Positions 46,071 to 58,124 of a stretch of DNA of 64,000 nucleotides are shown here, one piece after another (within the stretch, counting starts at the first letter, position 1; the number at the start of each line of letters is the position of its first letter). This DNA is from Mycteria americana (lineage: Eukaryota; Chordata; Aves; Ciconiiformes; Ciconiidae). The translations under genes were made by a program, and so were the position numbers. The notes under the pieces were generated by a model that saw only the letters and a list, made by a program, of their open reading frames with translations, had not been told where the DNA came from and ran no database searches. The stretch covers positions 310,001 to 374,000 of the forward strand of contig NW_027445653.1 in the NCBI RefSeq assembly GCF_035582795.1, written 5' to 3'.

Positions 46071-47249
46071 TTGCCAGGTTGAATGACAGCGGATGCCCAA
46101 ATTTAGGACCACTATATTCCTTCTGTACAGGGCTGCCTATAGAGGTATTCACTGATCAAATGGAGTCATGCAGCATAGGGAGAGCTCTGTTTCTCTTTCT
46201 CTTCACCATCAACTGTATTTTCTACACATCTTTCAAGTATAATGGCAGTTGTGTCAAATGCATCCCTTGCACTCCAATTTTCCAACCTAATTCAGGGCAG
46301 CTGAATCTTAATTTAATATGCAGTTACAGGCCTGCAGAGATGCCAGGGGTGAGATGCCAGGGCTCACCCTGATCACGTGCGATGCCAGGGCTCTGCAGCA
46401 CAACTACATGCAGCTGACATGGACAGCACAGGTCCTATACAGGAACCCCATCCCCATTCAAACTCGTTGTGTGACAGCCATCACCCAGGGCATCTCAGAC
46501 AGATTCAGTGCCTTTGGGCCAGTGACTGAATCGCACCACTGCAGTCATGCACGGTTGTTCCCTTCTCTTTCCAGTGGATGCAGGGCAGTGCATGAATACA
46601 AAGCACATCACACCAAGGTCTCCAGTCATGTGCATTCCCTCTCAAACTCTCCTGGGTCTTCTCTCCCCCATCGTTTAACCACCCCCTCCATGTCACAATC
46701 ATGGATCATGCCAGCGATTTTCACAGTGTGCCTGAATCACAGGATGTCCAACGCCAAGGACATTTTCAACATCATCTCTTCCTTCCTGAGATCAGCTTCA
46801 CCTCCACCGCAGGCCCTCAGGGCTGCAGACACAACAGACAGCAAACCCCTCTCCTGCTCAGATGCAACACCGAGCTCTGTTTCTCTCTGGCCTTGGGGAG
46901 AGCGGGCTTTGCTCTCTTTGTGGGCACCTCATTTCTTCTTCACACTGCCCTCTGCCATCCACTCCAGCATGTCTCTGCTCTGAAGCAAAGCCTTTGCACA
47001 GCTGAGGGCTTGGGGGCTTGGTAGCAGCTTTCCCTGCTGCAAGTCTGCTCTCAGCCCAAATGTGCCCCAGCTGAGGTGCTGCAGCCCAGACATGCACTGA
47101 TGCCTTCAGCCTGGGGCACAGAGAGGAGGAGCTGGGGCTGTGTGTGCAACCTCTTCATTCCACTTGGAGGGAAGAACAGCTGAGCCTGTTGGGACAGCTC
47201 ACATGGCTGGGCTGCTGTGATGGCTGGGTACAGGATGATCAGGAGGCCA
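46071..47249. other. Spacer of palindrome 2, diverged inverted homology
   Basis: Up to about 46,700 it still aligns weakly with 49,650-50,290 in reverse (shared GGTATTCA, CATAGGGAGAGCTC and AAAGCACATCACAC blocks), an older layer of the inverted repeat. Beyond that nothing is recognised. Confidence 0.45.
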
Positions 47250-48430
47250 GAAAGGTCAGGAGGGAAGTGTCCTCAGTGTGAAGGAGCTGCTTAGGTGTGT
47301 GGAGCTCCTCTATGGGATGAACATGTTGGGTGAGCCCTTGTGGGTGAGGGTCAGAGGAGAGGCTGGTAAGGGTGACATTTTGGTGGGAGACAAAGAACCT
47401 ATTGAAGTCCCCCTGTGGACATTAATTGCCCTGGCATTCACTGGGAGGGGACCACAACAGCATGCAAACAGTCCTGGAGCTTTCTGGAGGGGCTTGGTCA
47501 AGACACAGCTTGGGACACAGGTCTTTATAGCACAGTTGCCAGATTGGTCATCTGTGGTGATGCTCATCTGCATCTCTTCCTGTCAAAGAAGGAAGAACTG
47601 TACATGGACTTGAAAACCAGAGTCAGCCTTGGCTGTCATGACCATGGAATAGTGGGGTCTCACCTCGCAAGGGGAAGGAGAATAGAAGAGTGCAGATGCC
47701 AGACCTCAGAGGAGCAGACTTTGGCCTGGTCTTGTGACTTTTAGTGGGGGAGCCCATGTGAGCAGCACAGAAGGGCAGCAGAGCTCACTACAGCTGTGGT
47801 CTGACAAAAAGATGAAATTAAGATAATGTGTGGCTGAATTTGCTAAAGTTAGGTGTAGATAGGTGTGAGGTACTCTTGGCTTTTGTCTTCACCAGTGAGG
47901 TCTCCCAATTCCATGTGCTGAAGAGGCAGAACCCCAGGCAAATCCAGCAGTGGATGGAGGTCAAGTCAGGGGTTTCTTAGGTAAGCTCAACCCTTCATAG
48001 TCCATTGGACCAGATGGGATGAATCCCAGGGTGTTGAGAGACAAGGCCCATGTCATAGCAGGGCTGCTCTGATACATTGTGGAAGGTCATCAGGAGTGGA
48101 GAAAGCAAAAAAGCCAGTCCTGCATATATCTTCTAAAAAGACCCAAGGACTGAGCAGGGGAGTTATAGGCTGCAGCGACAGAGGCCAGGAGCTGCGTGGC
48201 TGGGCAGCAGCTCTGTGGAAATGGCTCTGGTGGTCCTGGAGTTTCATGAGGCAAAACAGGAGCCAGCAGTGAAGGCGGCCAACAGCCGCCTGTGTGAGCA
48301 GGAGCACAGCCAGAAGCAGTGATTATCCCCCTCTGCTCAGCACCTTTTACACCACACCCTGCACAATGACAGTGAGACAATGGCAAACAGGAACCAGTTC
48401 ACTGGAGGGCCGCTAAGGTGGTAACCCTCC
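47250..48430 (+). mobile_element. CR1 ORF2 remnant in the palindrome spacer
   Basis: Eroded CR1 with recognisable blocks in order: AGTCAGCCTTGGCTGTCATG (47,620), GCTTTTGTCTTCACCAGTGA (47,880), the GPDGMNPRVLRD-type translation (48,010-48,045), and ATTATCCCCCTCTGCTCAGC (48,322). Internal deletions have removed much of the reverse transcriptase. Confidence 0.65.
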
Positions 48431-49329
48431 AATTATCCTTCAAGTGTTTCTGTGATTTCCCTAAGAATGTCAGTATCTACAACAACAAACACAACAACAA
48501 AAGCATTAATCTGCCTCAATATACGTATCTGCAGCAGAGCAATCTGCATCTGTGGTAGCCCCTCTGGGCAATTCCAATGGAATCAGTATTTGCAATACAC
48601 AGCGTGGTACCCAATCCACAAGTACATATCTGAAGTGGTTCAGATGAAGGGTGGTCTTGCAAAAGTCACCCCTTTGTGTCCCCAGGTGGCATGGACACTG
48701 CTGGTTTTCCTCTCCAGAGAGCGGCAGAGGCTGGATCCCCTTCTCAGGACAGATTCCTTGCCAGGAAGCCACAGGCATGGGGCTAGCTCACCTGGTTCTT
48801 ACTGGCACTTCACTCAGCATCTGCTCTGATATATTTGGTGCATTTCTGTGACTACTCTTCCTGCACAGATAGTCGTAAAGAGACAGCCGTTTCATAAAAG
48901 GTAGTGTACAAAAGGCCGTGTTGTGGCCAGGAAATCCCACCGCGAGCTCTGGAGGCAGCAAGGAAGATTGTAAAAAGCATCTGGAAGATCCAAAATGCTC
49001 AAGGCCTCTTCTGAAGAGTGAGTGACCCTGAGCAGTAGTGCTTGGCCATGTGTAGGTGTGGGAGAGAGGGTTGGGGGATGTCAGTGAGAAACAAGGGGAT
49101 GGCTGGTGGCTTTAGCAAATGCTCAAAACCATGTGTGAAACCAGCAATGGAAAGCAGGGGATGTCTGTGGGTGGAGGTTGAGGAAGAGGATAGCCCTGAG
49201 AATGCCACAGGAAGGAAGGTCCCTCCTGTGCCAATCAGCGATGATAAAGATGTTTCCATCTTGTGTGCATGCCTCAGCCTGACAGATGGGGAATGCCCAC
49301 TGCTGGGGTGGCTGTGCTCAGTCATCCAC
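48431..49329. other. Centre of palindrome 2, no gene
   Basis: Unique spacer. One 125-codon ORF (48,452-48,829) has no recognised domain, begins in CAA/AAC-rich simple sequence and overlaps an opposite-strand ORF; not called. Confidence 0.4.
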
Positions 49330-49560
49330 ATGAGCTCACCGTGCTGACCAGCACCCTTGGATGCAACCTCTCCAGTCCCACGGACTGGTAAGGCTGTAGT
49401 TTGCTCAAGTAAACCCTGGCTTGACCCCATCCAGCCCTGGTTGTTCTCCTCCAGAGTACTGCTTCAAAGCCCAAAGGCCTGGGAGACCTTGCTGGTGATA
49501 ACTGAGGCAAAGAGGACATAGAGTATCTGAAATCTGTCTACACCTACTCTTACTAAATTC
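49330..49560 (-). mobile_element. CR1 ORF2 remnant (minus strand)
   Basis: Reverse-oriented counterpart of the 47.9-48.05 kb block: TTTGCCTCAGTTATCACCAG and a VGLERLHPRVL-type translation. Heavily eroded. Confidence 0.5.
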
Positions 49561-50289
49561 AGCAGTGATCCCACAGTCTCTCTCTTTCTTCTTTAACTGT
49601 TCCTGATGTAGTAACAGCTCTTCTTGGTTCTGTTGCATTCACTTTCCAGTTGCAATTAGTTTTTTATTAGGATCATTGCTGTGCTTGAAGGATGCTGTCT
49701 TTGAAGACAAGATGTATCCAGGCACATTGGGAAAATGATTGGTCTGTTCCTTGACTGTATCATCAAGGGACTGAGTAAAAACCCCCGTGTGATGTGCTTT
49801 GTGTTCACACAACGCCTGCAGTTGTTGGGTAGAGGAGGGACAGACCTTGCCTCTCTGATGGCATTTGATGACCGATGCCCCTGACTGATGGCAACAGTCA
49901 ATGGCACACAGGCAGCAAATTGCACTCCCTGCGATGCTGTCTGGGGTGTCTGTTACACGTCTGCTCTGAATGGGAATTGCTTTCCTGTAAGTCCTCTGCT
50001 GTTCCTGCAAGCCCTGGCATCTCCCGTAGCTCTGTGGGCCTGGATTTGAACATTAAATTGAGTGGCTGCCCTAAATTCTGTTAGGCAACGTGGGGATGAC
50101 CATGAGAAACCTGCCAGTGGAGTCAGTGGAGATCTGGTAAATACAGCAGAAGGAGAAGAAAGAGGCTGAGCTCTCCCTATGGCACGTGACTCCAACTGTT
50201 GAGATGAATACCTCTAGAAGGTGCCCTGAGCATAACAAGTTCAGCTGCCCATAACTTGGCAACCTTTTAGATGGCCAAAGGAACTTCTC
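49561..50289. other. Spacer/arm transition, no gene
   Basis: Diverged inverted match to 46,080-46,700. Nothing coding recognised. Confidence 0.4.
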
Positions 50290-50290
50290 A

Positions 50291-53200
50291 ACAGCCTCCA
50301 AGAGGATGCTCCCAGATGCTGCCCTGTCTCTACGAACTGTTCCATTTCAGTTTACATTTCCCTGCAAATGTCGTTGACTACTTCTGGCACCTCAAGTGTC
50401 TGCAGACATTTGCATCTCACTCCTAGCATCCATCTGCACTGATGACCATGGGAGATGAGACAAGGAGCTCATATGCAGAAGCCTGTTTTGTGCATAGTTG
50501 GACTGAGGTAAGAAATCCCACCTCCTGGGGGTTTGTGGCAGGCATGGGAGCGAGTTGAGTTCCCTTCCAGCACCAGGACTACACACCCAGGATGAGATGC
50601 TCCATTGACTCAGCTGAATCCCTTCCCTCAGAACAGGTAAAAGAGATCCCTTCCGTTTCACTGTCCAAGTGTCCTGTGTAATGATGGAACAAGGAAAGGT
50701 GATTCTCATGCCCAAATATTTTCCTCATTGTAGAAAATACAGTGCTGGGAAGAAGTGTGTCTCCCCAGGTGAGGGAGGGAACATGAGTGCTGCCTTCAGC
50801 CTGTTTCATAGCAGGTTCCCCTGGGGCCCCAGGGACACCTGGAGGGATCCCAGAGGGGGCAGAGAAAGTGCTGCCTTGGGCTGGTCCTCTGCTGCTGAGC
50901 TGGGCTGGGCTCCTGGCATGGAGGGAGCTCCTGGCAAGCGGGCAGCGCTGCAGAGAGACAGCTCTGCCCAGGAGCAGCTCCTCTGCAAAGGGCAGCAGGG
51001 CTGAGGGCACTGCCTGCAGGCAACGAGGGGAGAGGAGCAAGGCAGAGAGAGGTTAAAGGCAGTCTGGGCTGGGAGGATGCGGAGAGCTCATTCGAATATA
51101 ATTATTCACAGACAGTAAGTGTCTGGCTGCAGGGCATTGCATCTGCAGATCCTGGAGGGATCTCCTAAAGCTGGGACATCACGCAGCCTATGAGGTATGT
51201 AAAATCAATTGTCAGAGATTCTCTGATGTAGAGGAGGAGGAGGCCGTGCTCCCAAGAAGGGATTGCCTGCTGCACCATCAGAGGGACAGAGCATGATGGC
51301 TGATTTCTCCCAAGGATGGCTGCAGGGGCGTGAAGCTGGATGTGCACCTGGGGGTGCCCAGGGCTGTCCATCCGAGCAGGGTCCCTGTGCCTCAGGGTGC
51401 TGTGTGCTGGGCAGGAACTCTGCCTCCTGCCAGGGTCAGCACTCAGCCTGCCTGGGGTGCTCCCCAATGAGCTGTGGGTAGAAGCTGTGGGTGGATGGAG
51501 CGACTCCCAGCAAGGCAGTATCCTTCTGCTGTCAAGAGAGTGCTGCGTGGGTCAGGGCTGCTCACAGCTCCACATCACCCCCAAGATATTTCCAAGGAGA
51601 TGTCTCAAGGAGAAGATGAAGACAAGGATTGCTATGAAGATAAGGAGCTTTCCTGAGTCTGCTTTTCAGTTTCCTATTCCAGGGAGATGGGGGGCAGGGG
51701 GTGGGGTGAGGGGGGAAGAGAAAAGGATAAAAGGAAAAGGAGCTCTCAAGTTTTAACAAGTCACTGAGACTCCTGAACTGCAACTTTGAGTGATCAGTAG
51801 GTCTGCCAGAAACCTCCTAGAGTGCCTTCAGCCACTCCTCTGCCTATGGACAGCACCAGCATCACCTCTGCTGGACCCATCAGGGTGTTTCTTGCCTGCC
51901 CTTTTCCACCTGCAAACAGGACCATGCATGCAGCCAGTGCCCTGCAAACAGGCAGGTTTCTGTAGGGCCAGGGGGAGTGCACAGAGGTTGGGATGGGATC
52001 AGTGAGCACTGACAGGGAAAGACATGGGACAGGGAAACACCTCCCATGAGGAAAATCTCCAGGCAGCAGAGATATGATCAGGGAATGAGAGGAAATGAAA
52101 ACCAGAAATGTTGTGGGAGGGAGAATTCAGAAATCTCCCTGTCATCCCCTGCAATGCAGACCCCTTCCCCTGAGCAAGCCCCCTCGCCTCCTGTCCCAGC
52201 CAGCAAAGCCTCTGCCCTCAGGGCTGTGGGGTCCAAGGCGTGAACCACCTCCTCTGCAGCCAGAGCTCCAGCAGAGCCGTGCTGCAGCTCTCCAGCCACG
52301 TGTCCATGTCCCTCTGCAGAGCACAGGGCTGAGAGCAGCTGCCTGGCAATGTTGGTGTCTGGGAGGTGTTGTGCACAGCTGGGTGAGGGTAACGCTGTCC
52401 TGAGTGCCCGGCTGACTCTCCACTTGCTTCTCGTAGCTAGAAAATCACTGCATTTCTCCTTGTTTCTCCACCAGTCTGTGTTATTGTGACTGTTATCTTT
52501 TTGCTGTCAGGGGACGGGAGCTGCAGCAGCCGAGTCAGGCACTGCTCTTGTGATTCCTCCCATGCAGCTGTGTCCATGGGAATGAAGTGTCCAAGCTCTC
52601 CTCTAACATGTGGGACTGCGGGCAATGCACTCTGTGTCATTCCCTTGCAAATGAGCTGACTCTCCCTTACTGAGATACCATCATTAGGACCCTTGGCTAT
52701 CTCCTTGGGGTGTCCTTCCAAGCACTGAGATGCCCTCCAGGATGCAAATCTGTCCTATAGCATCTTGGCGTTACCTGAATGCCCCATGGAGAAGCACAGA
52801 GATGCTATGACCGAGGAAATGCTGCTGGGTTGGTGAAATGAACCCTGTGTGTCCTTGGCTACAAGTGGGGTGCTGAGACCTTGAGAAAGGGTGAGACATC
52901 AGTGCTCGGCAGTGGATTTCTCTGCTCTCAGCAGTGCCTGGTGTCTTTTGAGGTTAACGTGTGAGTGTGATTACCCTCTGTCTCAGAAAGGGACAAGCAG
53001 AGGGCAGCTGGGAACAAGACAGAGGGACAGAGCAGCTCCCCTCACTCTGCACTAACCCACAGGCAATCCTCTGGCCTCGCAGGGCTCCCTTTGCTCTCCA
53101 TGAGTGCAGCAGAAATGATGAGGGTTTCTGAAATCCCAGAAAATCTCCAGCTGAGATGGGAGAGAGCTGTGAAAAACCCTCTCTCTCTCAAACACTTTTT

Positions 53201-53557
53201 GCGATTGTGGTTTCTTAGCAATGGCAGTGCAGATACTGACAAGCCCTTTGGCATTGGGAGCAGTTTTATCTGACAAATTCAACCACCAGGACTGCCCACA
53301 CCATTCCCAGGAACCCACAGCTGCAGAGCAGGGCTGACTCCATGGCAGCCAGCGGGCAGAGGTCCTGCTTCTCCTGGCACACTCAGCCAGCACCACCCAG
53401 AGCTCCATCCACAGAGCTGAATGAAGGTCTCATAGAACTGGAGAAGGGGCAGGGAGTGCGTAGTATGGAAATGGCTTTGGTTTCCCTCAGAGAAGTCTCC
53501 CCTAACTTGTCACTGTCCTTTCCTCCTTGTTCAGTACTCCTCACCCAGAGGCAGAAG
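50291..53557 (+). repeat. Receptor-unit 5' region, copy 3
   Basis: Upstream of OR3; same content as copy 2, mirrored. A conserved acceptor (CCTCCTTGTTCAG) lies 23 bp before the OR3 start. Confidence 0.55.
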
Positions 53558-54526
53558 ATGTCCAACAGCAGCTCCATCACCCAGTTCCTCCTCCTGGCAT
53601 TTGCAGACACGCGGGAGCTGCAGCTCTTGCACTTCTGGCTCTTCCTGGGCATCTACCTGGCTGCCCTCCTGGGCAACGGCCTCATCATCACTGCCGTAGC
53701 CTGCGACCACCGCCTCCACAGCCCCATGTACTTCTTCCTCCTCAACCTCTCCCTCCTCGACCTGGGCTCCATCTCCACCACTGTCCCCAAATCCATGGCG
53801 AATTCCCTGTGGGACACCAGGGACATCTCCTATGCAGGATGTGCTGCCCAGGTCTTTTTCTTCATCTTCTTGATGTCAGCAGAGTTTTTTCTCCTCACCG
53901 TGATGGCCTATGACCGCCACGTTGCCATCTGCAAACCCCTGCACTACGGGACCCTCCTGGGCAGCAGAGCTTGTGTCCACATGGCAGCAGCTGCCTGGGG
54001 CAGTGGGTTTCTCAATGCTGTGCTGCACACGGCCAATACATTTTCCATACCCCTCTGCCAAGGCAATGCTGTGGACCAGTTCTTCTGTGAAATCCCCCAG
54101 ATCCTCAAGCTCTCCTGCACACACGCCAGCCTCAGGGAAATTGTACTTCTCATGGTTTCTGTCTGTTTAGCATTTGGCTGTTTTGTTTTCATTTTTTTCT
54201 CCTATGTGCAGATCTTCAGGGCCGTGCTGAGGATCCCCTCTGAGCAGGGACGGCACAAAGCCTTTTCCACGTGCCTCCCTCACCTGGCCGTGGTCTCCCT
54301 GTTTATCAGCACTGTCATATTAGCCTACCTGAAGCCCCCCTCCATCTCCTCCCCATCCCTGGACCTGGTGATGGCTGTTCTGTACTCGGTGGTGCCTCCA
54401 GCAGTGAACCCCCTCATCTACAGCATGAGAAACAAGGAGCTCAAGGATGCAGTGTGGAAACTGATGACTGGGTGCTTTTCAGAAGCAATAAACTTGTTCA
54501 TCTTCTGCGTGTCACTCATAATGTAA
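53558..54526 (+). CDS. Olfactory receptor, OR14-like (OR3)
   Basis: Single-exon odorant receptor of 322 residues, mirror partner of OR2. All family motifs are present, but the usual DRY at 119-121 reads DRH (MAYDRHVAIC). The TAA that ends OR2 is GAA here, so the frame runs 14 residues further (EAINLFIFCVSLIM), through an AATAAA hexamer at 54,487-54,492. Both changes are seen directly. An open N-terminal extension back to 53,342 is again more likely untranslated. Membrane receptor of sensory neurons by family; a histidine at this site may weaken G-protein coupling (inference). Confidence 0.9.
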   Translation: MSNSSSITQFLLLAFADTRELQLLHFWLFLGIYLAALLGNGLIITAVACDHRLHSPMYFFLLNLSLLDLGSISTTVPKSMANSLWDTRDISYAGCAAQVFFFIFLMSAEFFLLTVMAYDRHVAICKPLHYGTLLGSRACVHMAAAAWGSGFLNAVLHTANTFSIPLCQGNAVDQFFCEIPQILKLSCTHASLREIVLLMVSVCLAFGCFVFIFFSYVQIFRAVLRIPSEQGRHKAFSTCLPHLAVVSLFISTVILAYLKPPSISSPSLDLVMAVLYSVVPPAVNPLIYSMRNKELKDAVWKLMTGCFSEAINLFIFCVSLIM

Positions 54527-55924
54527 CATCATTACAGACCCGGCCTGTCTTCTGGAGTTGTTGTTGCTGTTGTTTTGGGAGGCATTTTTTTGCTTTTATT
54601 TTACTGGTGATGATGTTGTCCACAAAGAAATGTCATTATTCATGCCACTTATGTGTCAGTATCTACGTTTCCTGTGTGATCCAGAGATTGTGTAAATGAG
54701 AACCCAGACTCTCTCTCTATTTAACCACACAAAGGTCCCTGCAGCAAATTGTTTGTCTGAGATCCTTCCTCCGAGACCTTCTCTGGAGCTGCAGGGCAGT
54801 ACTTGTGTGCAGAAGTGGAGGGGAAAAGAGTCCTGGCTCAGCTGCACGGCCAGGGAGCAGCAGCGCTTGGCCTGTGCAGAGCTGCTCTCTTTTCACTTCC
54901 ACACTCTCTTTCTGATCCCTTGCATTGGTGTAAGGCCTGAGCACTATGGCAGCTTGGTCACATTCCTGCTGCATGGCAGTCCTGTGATCACCGGCAAGGA
55001 CAGGTCATGGGCACTTCTGGGACAGAGCTGGCATCAATAAAAGTGTTTCCATCATGAAAGGTGATCTCCTGAGGGCAGTGCCTGAAGGCTTAAGTCTTCT
55101 TTCAAAGTTGCTGTCAAGAACTTGCTCAAGAAAGTGCCCTGTTGAGGAAAACACCAGTGAACAGCTAAAGTGTGTGAGTGTGCAGGGTGGGGGCACGCAG
55201 CAGTGTCCCTTGCACAGCCAGGCCTCCAGGGACAGACTTGAAGGACCAGCAGAGCAGGGGCTGGTCTGTGACCTTGTTTGCTGGACACCCTGGGCAAGGT
55301 GCCCCAGGACACTCATCACAGACAGCCCCTTGCAACCGTCATTCCCAGCACTGGCCTCTCACCCCAGCCCGGAGAGGTTGGTTGTCGCTCCACGGAGGGA
55401 CACCAAATGACTAGGTCAGAAGTCCATGTTTGCATTGTTCAGAGGAGACTTAAGCATGCACATCGTGTGCGTGTGGGGAGGTGAACCCGAGTGAGCACAA
55501 ATGCCATCAGCCATTCCTAGAGGTGCCATGAAGGCCAGCGGGACAGATAGTGCCTCAAGGTCACTTCCCTTTGAGAGTAACGTCCCCTGGGAAACCAACC
55601 ACCTGAATGCAGCACTGGGATGTGCTTCTGTCAACCAAGGTCCCTGTGTCCATTCCTCAAACCATGGGGCATCTCAGAGAGGTGCAGAGCAGGGCGATAC
55701 ACCGTAGGGCTGAGGTGCCTCCCAGCCTCTGGGAGTGGCAAGAGGAGGCCAGAGAGTCACCGTGCCTGCTGCAGTGCACTGCCTCCGCGTGTGCAAGGGA
55801 AGGACTCGTGCCTCTGAACTCATGCCCTGTGTGCATGAGGAGTGCATGAGGCCAGCTGAGATGTGGACACCTCACAGGGCCCTGCCATTTCTGTGTGTGA
55901 CTCCAGGAACAAACCCCACTGTCC
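54527..55924. other. Palindrome 2 arm 3' of OR3, no gene
   Basis: Near-identical mirror of 40,431-41,843. Nothing coding accepted. Confidence 0.5.
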
Positions 55925-56624
55925 CAGTGAGATTCATCTCATGTGCCTTGGAACAGCAGAAATGCTCCTGTCTGCTCACATCACCCTTTCTGGATTGTGC
56001 CCTCAAATGTGTCAGAGCAGTCAGAGAGGTTCTGGGGTCCTTGGAAAAGGCAGACATCAAACCTTTCTTCCAGAAGGGCAAGAAGGAGGATTGGGAGAAT
56101 TACAGGCTGGTCAACCTCACCTCGGTTCCTGAGAGGTGATGGGCCAAATACTCCTGCAGCCATTTCCAGGTACTTGTAGGACAAGAAAGGGATTGCAGAA
56201 GCTGTATGGGTTGGGGAAAGACGGGGATGTTTTGTACCTGAACCCTAGCAAGGTTTATGTCATGGTCTGCCATAGCCTCTTTACAGCCAGATTGGTGGTA
56301 TCTGGGCTGAAGGAATGGATGATGTAGTGGGTGGGAAGTTGGCTGGTGGATCAAGCCCAAATGTAACCGGTGGTAGAGTCCTCCTGGCAGCCACTTACTA
56401 GTGGCATCCCTCAGTGCAAGCACTTGGGCCAACACTGCTGAATGTCTCCATTAACTGCCTGTACAATGTGACGGAGAGCCTTTCCAGCTCCTTTGTGGAT
56501 GATGCCAAATTGGGCAGAGCCCTTGAGCGACCTCATCTGGTTAACGCTGCCTTGAGCAGGACAGCCGGACAGGATGATGTTCAGGGGTCTCTTCCAACCC
56601 GAGTTACTCTGTGATTCAATGAAT
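55925..56624 (+). mobile_element. CR1 3' remnant (right arm)
   Basis: Mirror of 39,701-40,430, forward orientation, ending in the CR1 3' tail (TTACTCTGTGATTCAATGAA). Confidence 0.75.
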
Positions 56625-57511
56625 CTTTTCCTTGGAGAGCTTTCTGAAGACAGAACAGACAGAGGAAGAAGGAAAAAACAGAAAGGCAGAAGTAGAGATA
56701 TAAAAGTCACCAGTATAAATGCAGCAGTTCCTCTGACAAACATTTTTACACTCAAACCGTTGTTAGGAAATCTATGAGATAAATGTGATGGAACAAGCTT
56801 ACTTTTATCTGCTCAGGTACTGGGCCACAGGGAAGGTGATCGTTGGGTACGGTATCACATGGTCAGTTATGTCTCGGGAACTCATAATCCAGTAGGAAGC
56901 CAATGGCTGTGAAGGGGGCTGTGAGGTCACTTCTGCCTCTGGAGGCGATAGGCCAACAGCAGGAATGTGCCTGGGAAAGGGACTGTGAGGTCACTTCTTG
57001 CTGAAACAGCTGATAGCTCAGCCCTTGACTCATAGAGGGTTTGTGCTTTTAAGCTCACATCTGCCAGGGTCTCTGACAGGCCAGCAGAAGGCACCTGGTT
57101 GGCCCATTGACTGGGAGATCCCCTCTGCCGAAGGACCTAGGCTCGCTCCAGGAAGGGGGCTTACATTTTGGTTGTCCTGTCTCTCCTGCCTGAGTACAGG
57201 ATGGGACAGCAGCAGGCACACAGCTTGGTCGTGTCTATCCGAGAAGCTGAAAGGCTAGCAGCCTTGGGAGATCATGGTGAGGTTACTTCTCAGTGGTCAG
57301 GCAAATGGCCAGCAGAAGGCTGATGGGTTGGTTAGCCTGCTTGAAGGGCTGTTTCCCAGATGGTGGAGCTCTCCTTGGACATAGGAAACAGCAGGAGAGA
57401 GCAACACTGCTGCACAGCTTGGAAGGTGGAGATTGGGCATCAGGGGGAAGAAATGTCACTCAAAGGGTAGTGCTGTGGTACATGAAGTCCTCCAGGAGTA
57501 TGAGATCAGTC
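56625..57511. other. Palindrome 2 arm, no gene
   Basis: Mirror of about 38,810-39,700, with GTGAGGTCACTTCT modules at about 56,920-57,000. No gene. Confidence 0.5.
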
Positions 57512-57517
57512 CATTTC

Positions 57518-58118
57518 ACAGAATCACAGAATCACAGAATCACACAGAATCACAGAATCATATAGGTTGGAAAAGACCTTTAAGATCATCGAGTCCAACC
57601 ATAAACCTAACACTGCCAAAACCACCACTACACCATGTCTCTAAGCACCTCATCCAAACGTCCCTTAAATACCTCCATGGATGGCAACTCAACCACTTCC
57701 CTGGGCAGCCTGTTCCAATGCTTGATAACCCTCTCGGTGAAGAAAAATTTCCTAATATCCAGTCTAAACCTCCCCTGGCACAACTTGAGGCCATTTCCTC
57801 TTGTCCTATCACTTGTTACCTGGGAGAAGAGACCGACCCCCACCTCTCTACACCCTCCTTTCAGGTAGCTGAAGAGAGCGATGAGGTCTCCCCTCAGCCT
57901 CCTTTTCTCCAGGCTAAACAGTCCCAGCTTCCTCAGCCGCTCCTCATAAGACTTCTGCTCCAGACCCTTCACCAGCTTCGTTGCCCTTCTCTGCACACGC
58001 TCCAGCACCTCAATGTCTCTCTTGTAGTGGGGGGCTCAAAACTGAACACAGTATTCGAGGTGCGGCCTCACCAGTGCCGAGTACAGGGGCACAATCACTT
58101 CCCTAGTCCTGCTGGCCA
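57518..58118 (-). mobile_element. Young CR1 3' insertion, right arm only
   Basis: 601-bp CR1 in reverse orientation with tandem 3' tail repeats (CACAGAATCACAGAATCA, 57,517-57,560) and a nearly intact C-terminal ORF2 stretch (58,008-57,628, ending [15 protein letters not shown]). A 6-bp target duplication, CATTTC, flanks it (57,512-57,517 and 58,119-58,124). The left arm shows the empty site at 38,788-38,807. It is 5'-truncated as usual for CR1. Confidence 0.93.
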
Positions 58119-58124
58119 CATTTC

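Noticed and set aside
48452-48829. 125-codon ORF near the palindrome axis
   Set aside because: Starts in simple sequence, no recognised domain, overlapped by an opposite-strand ORF.
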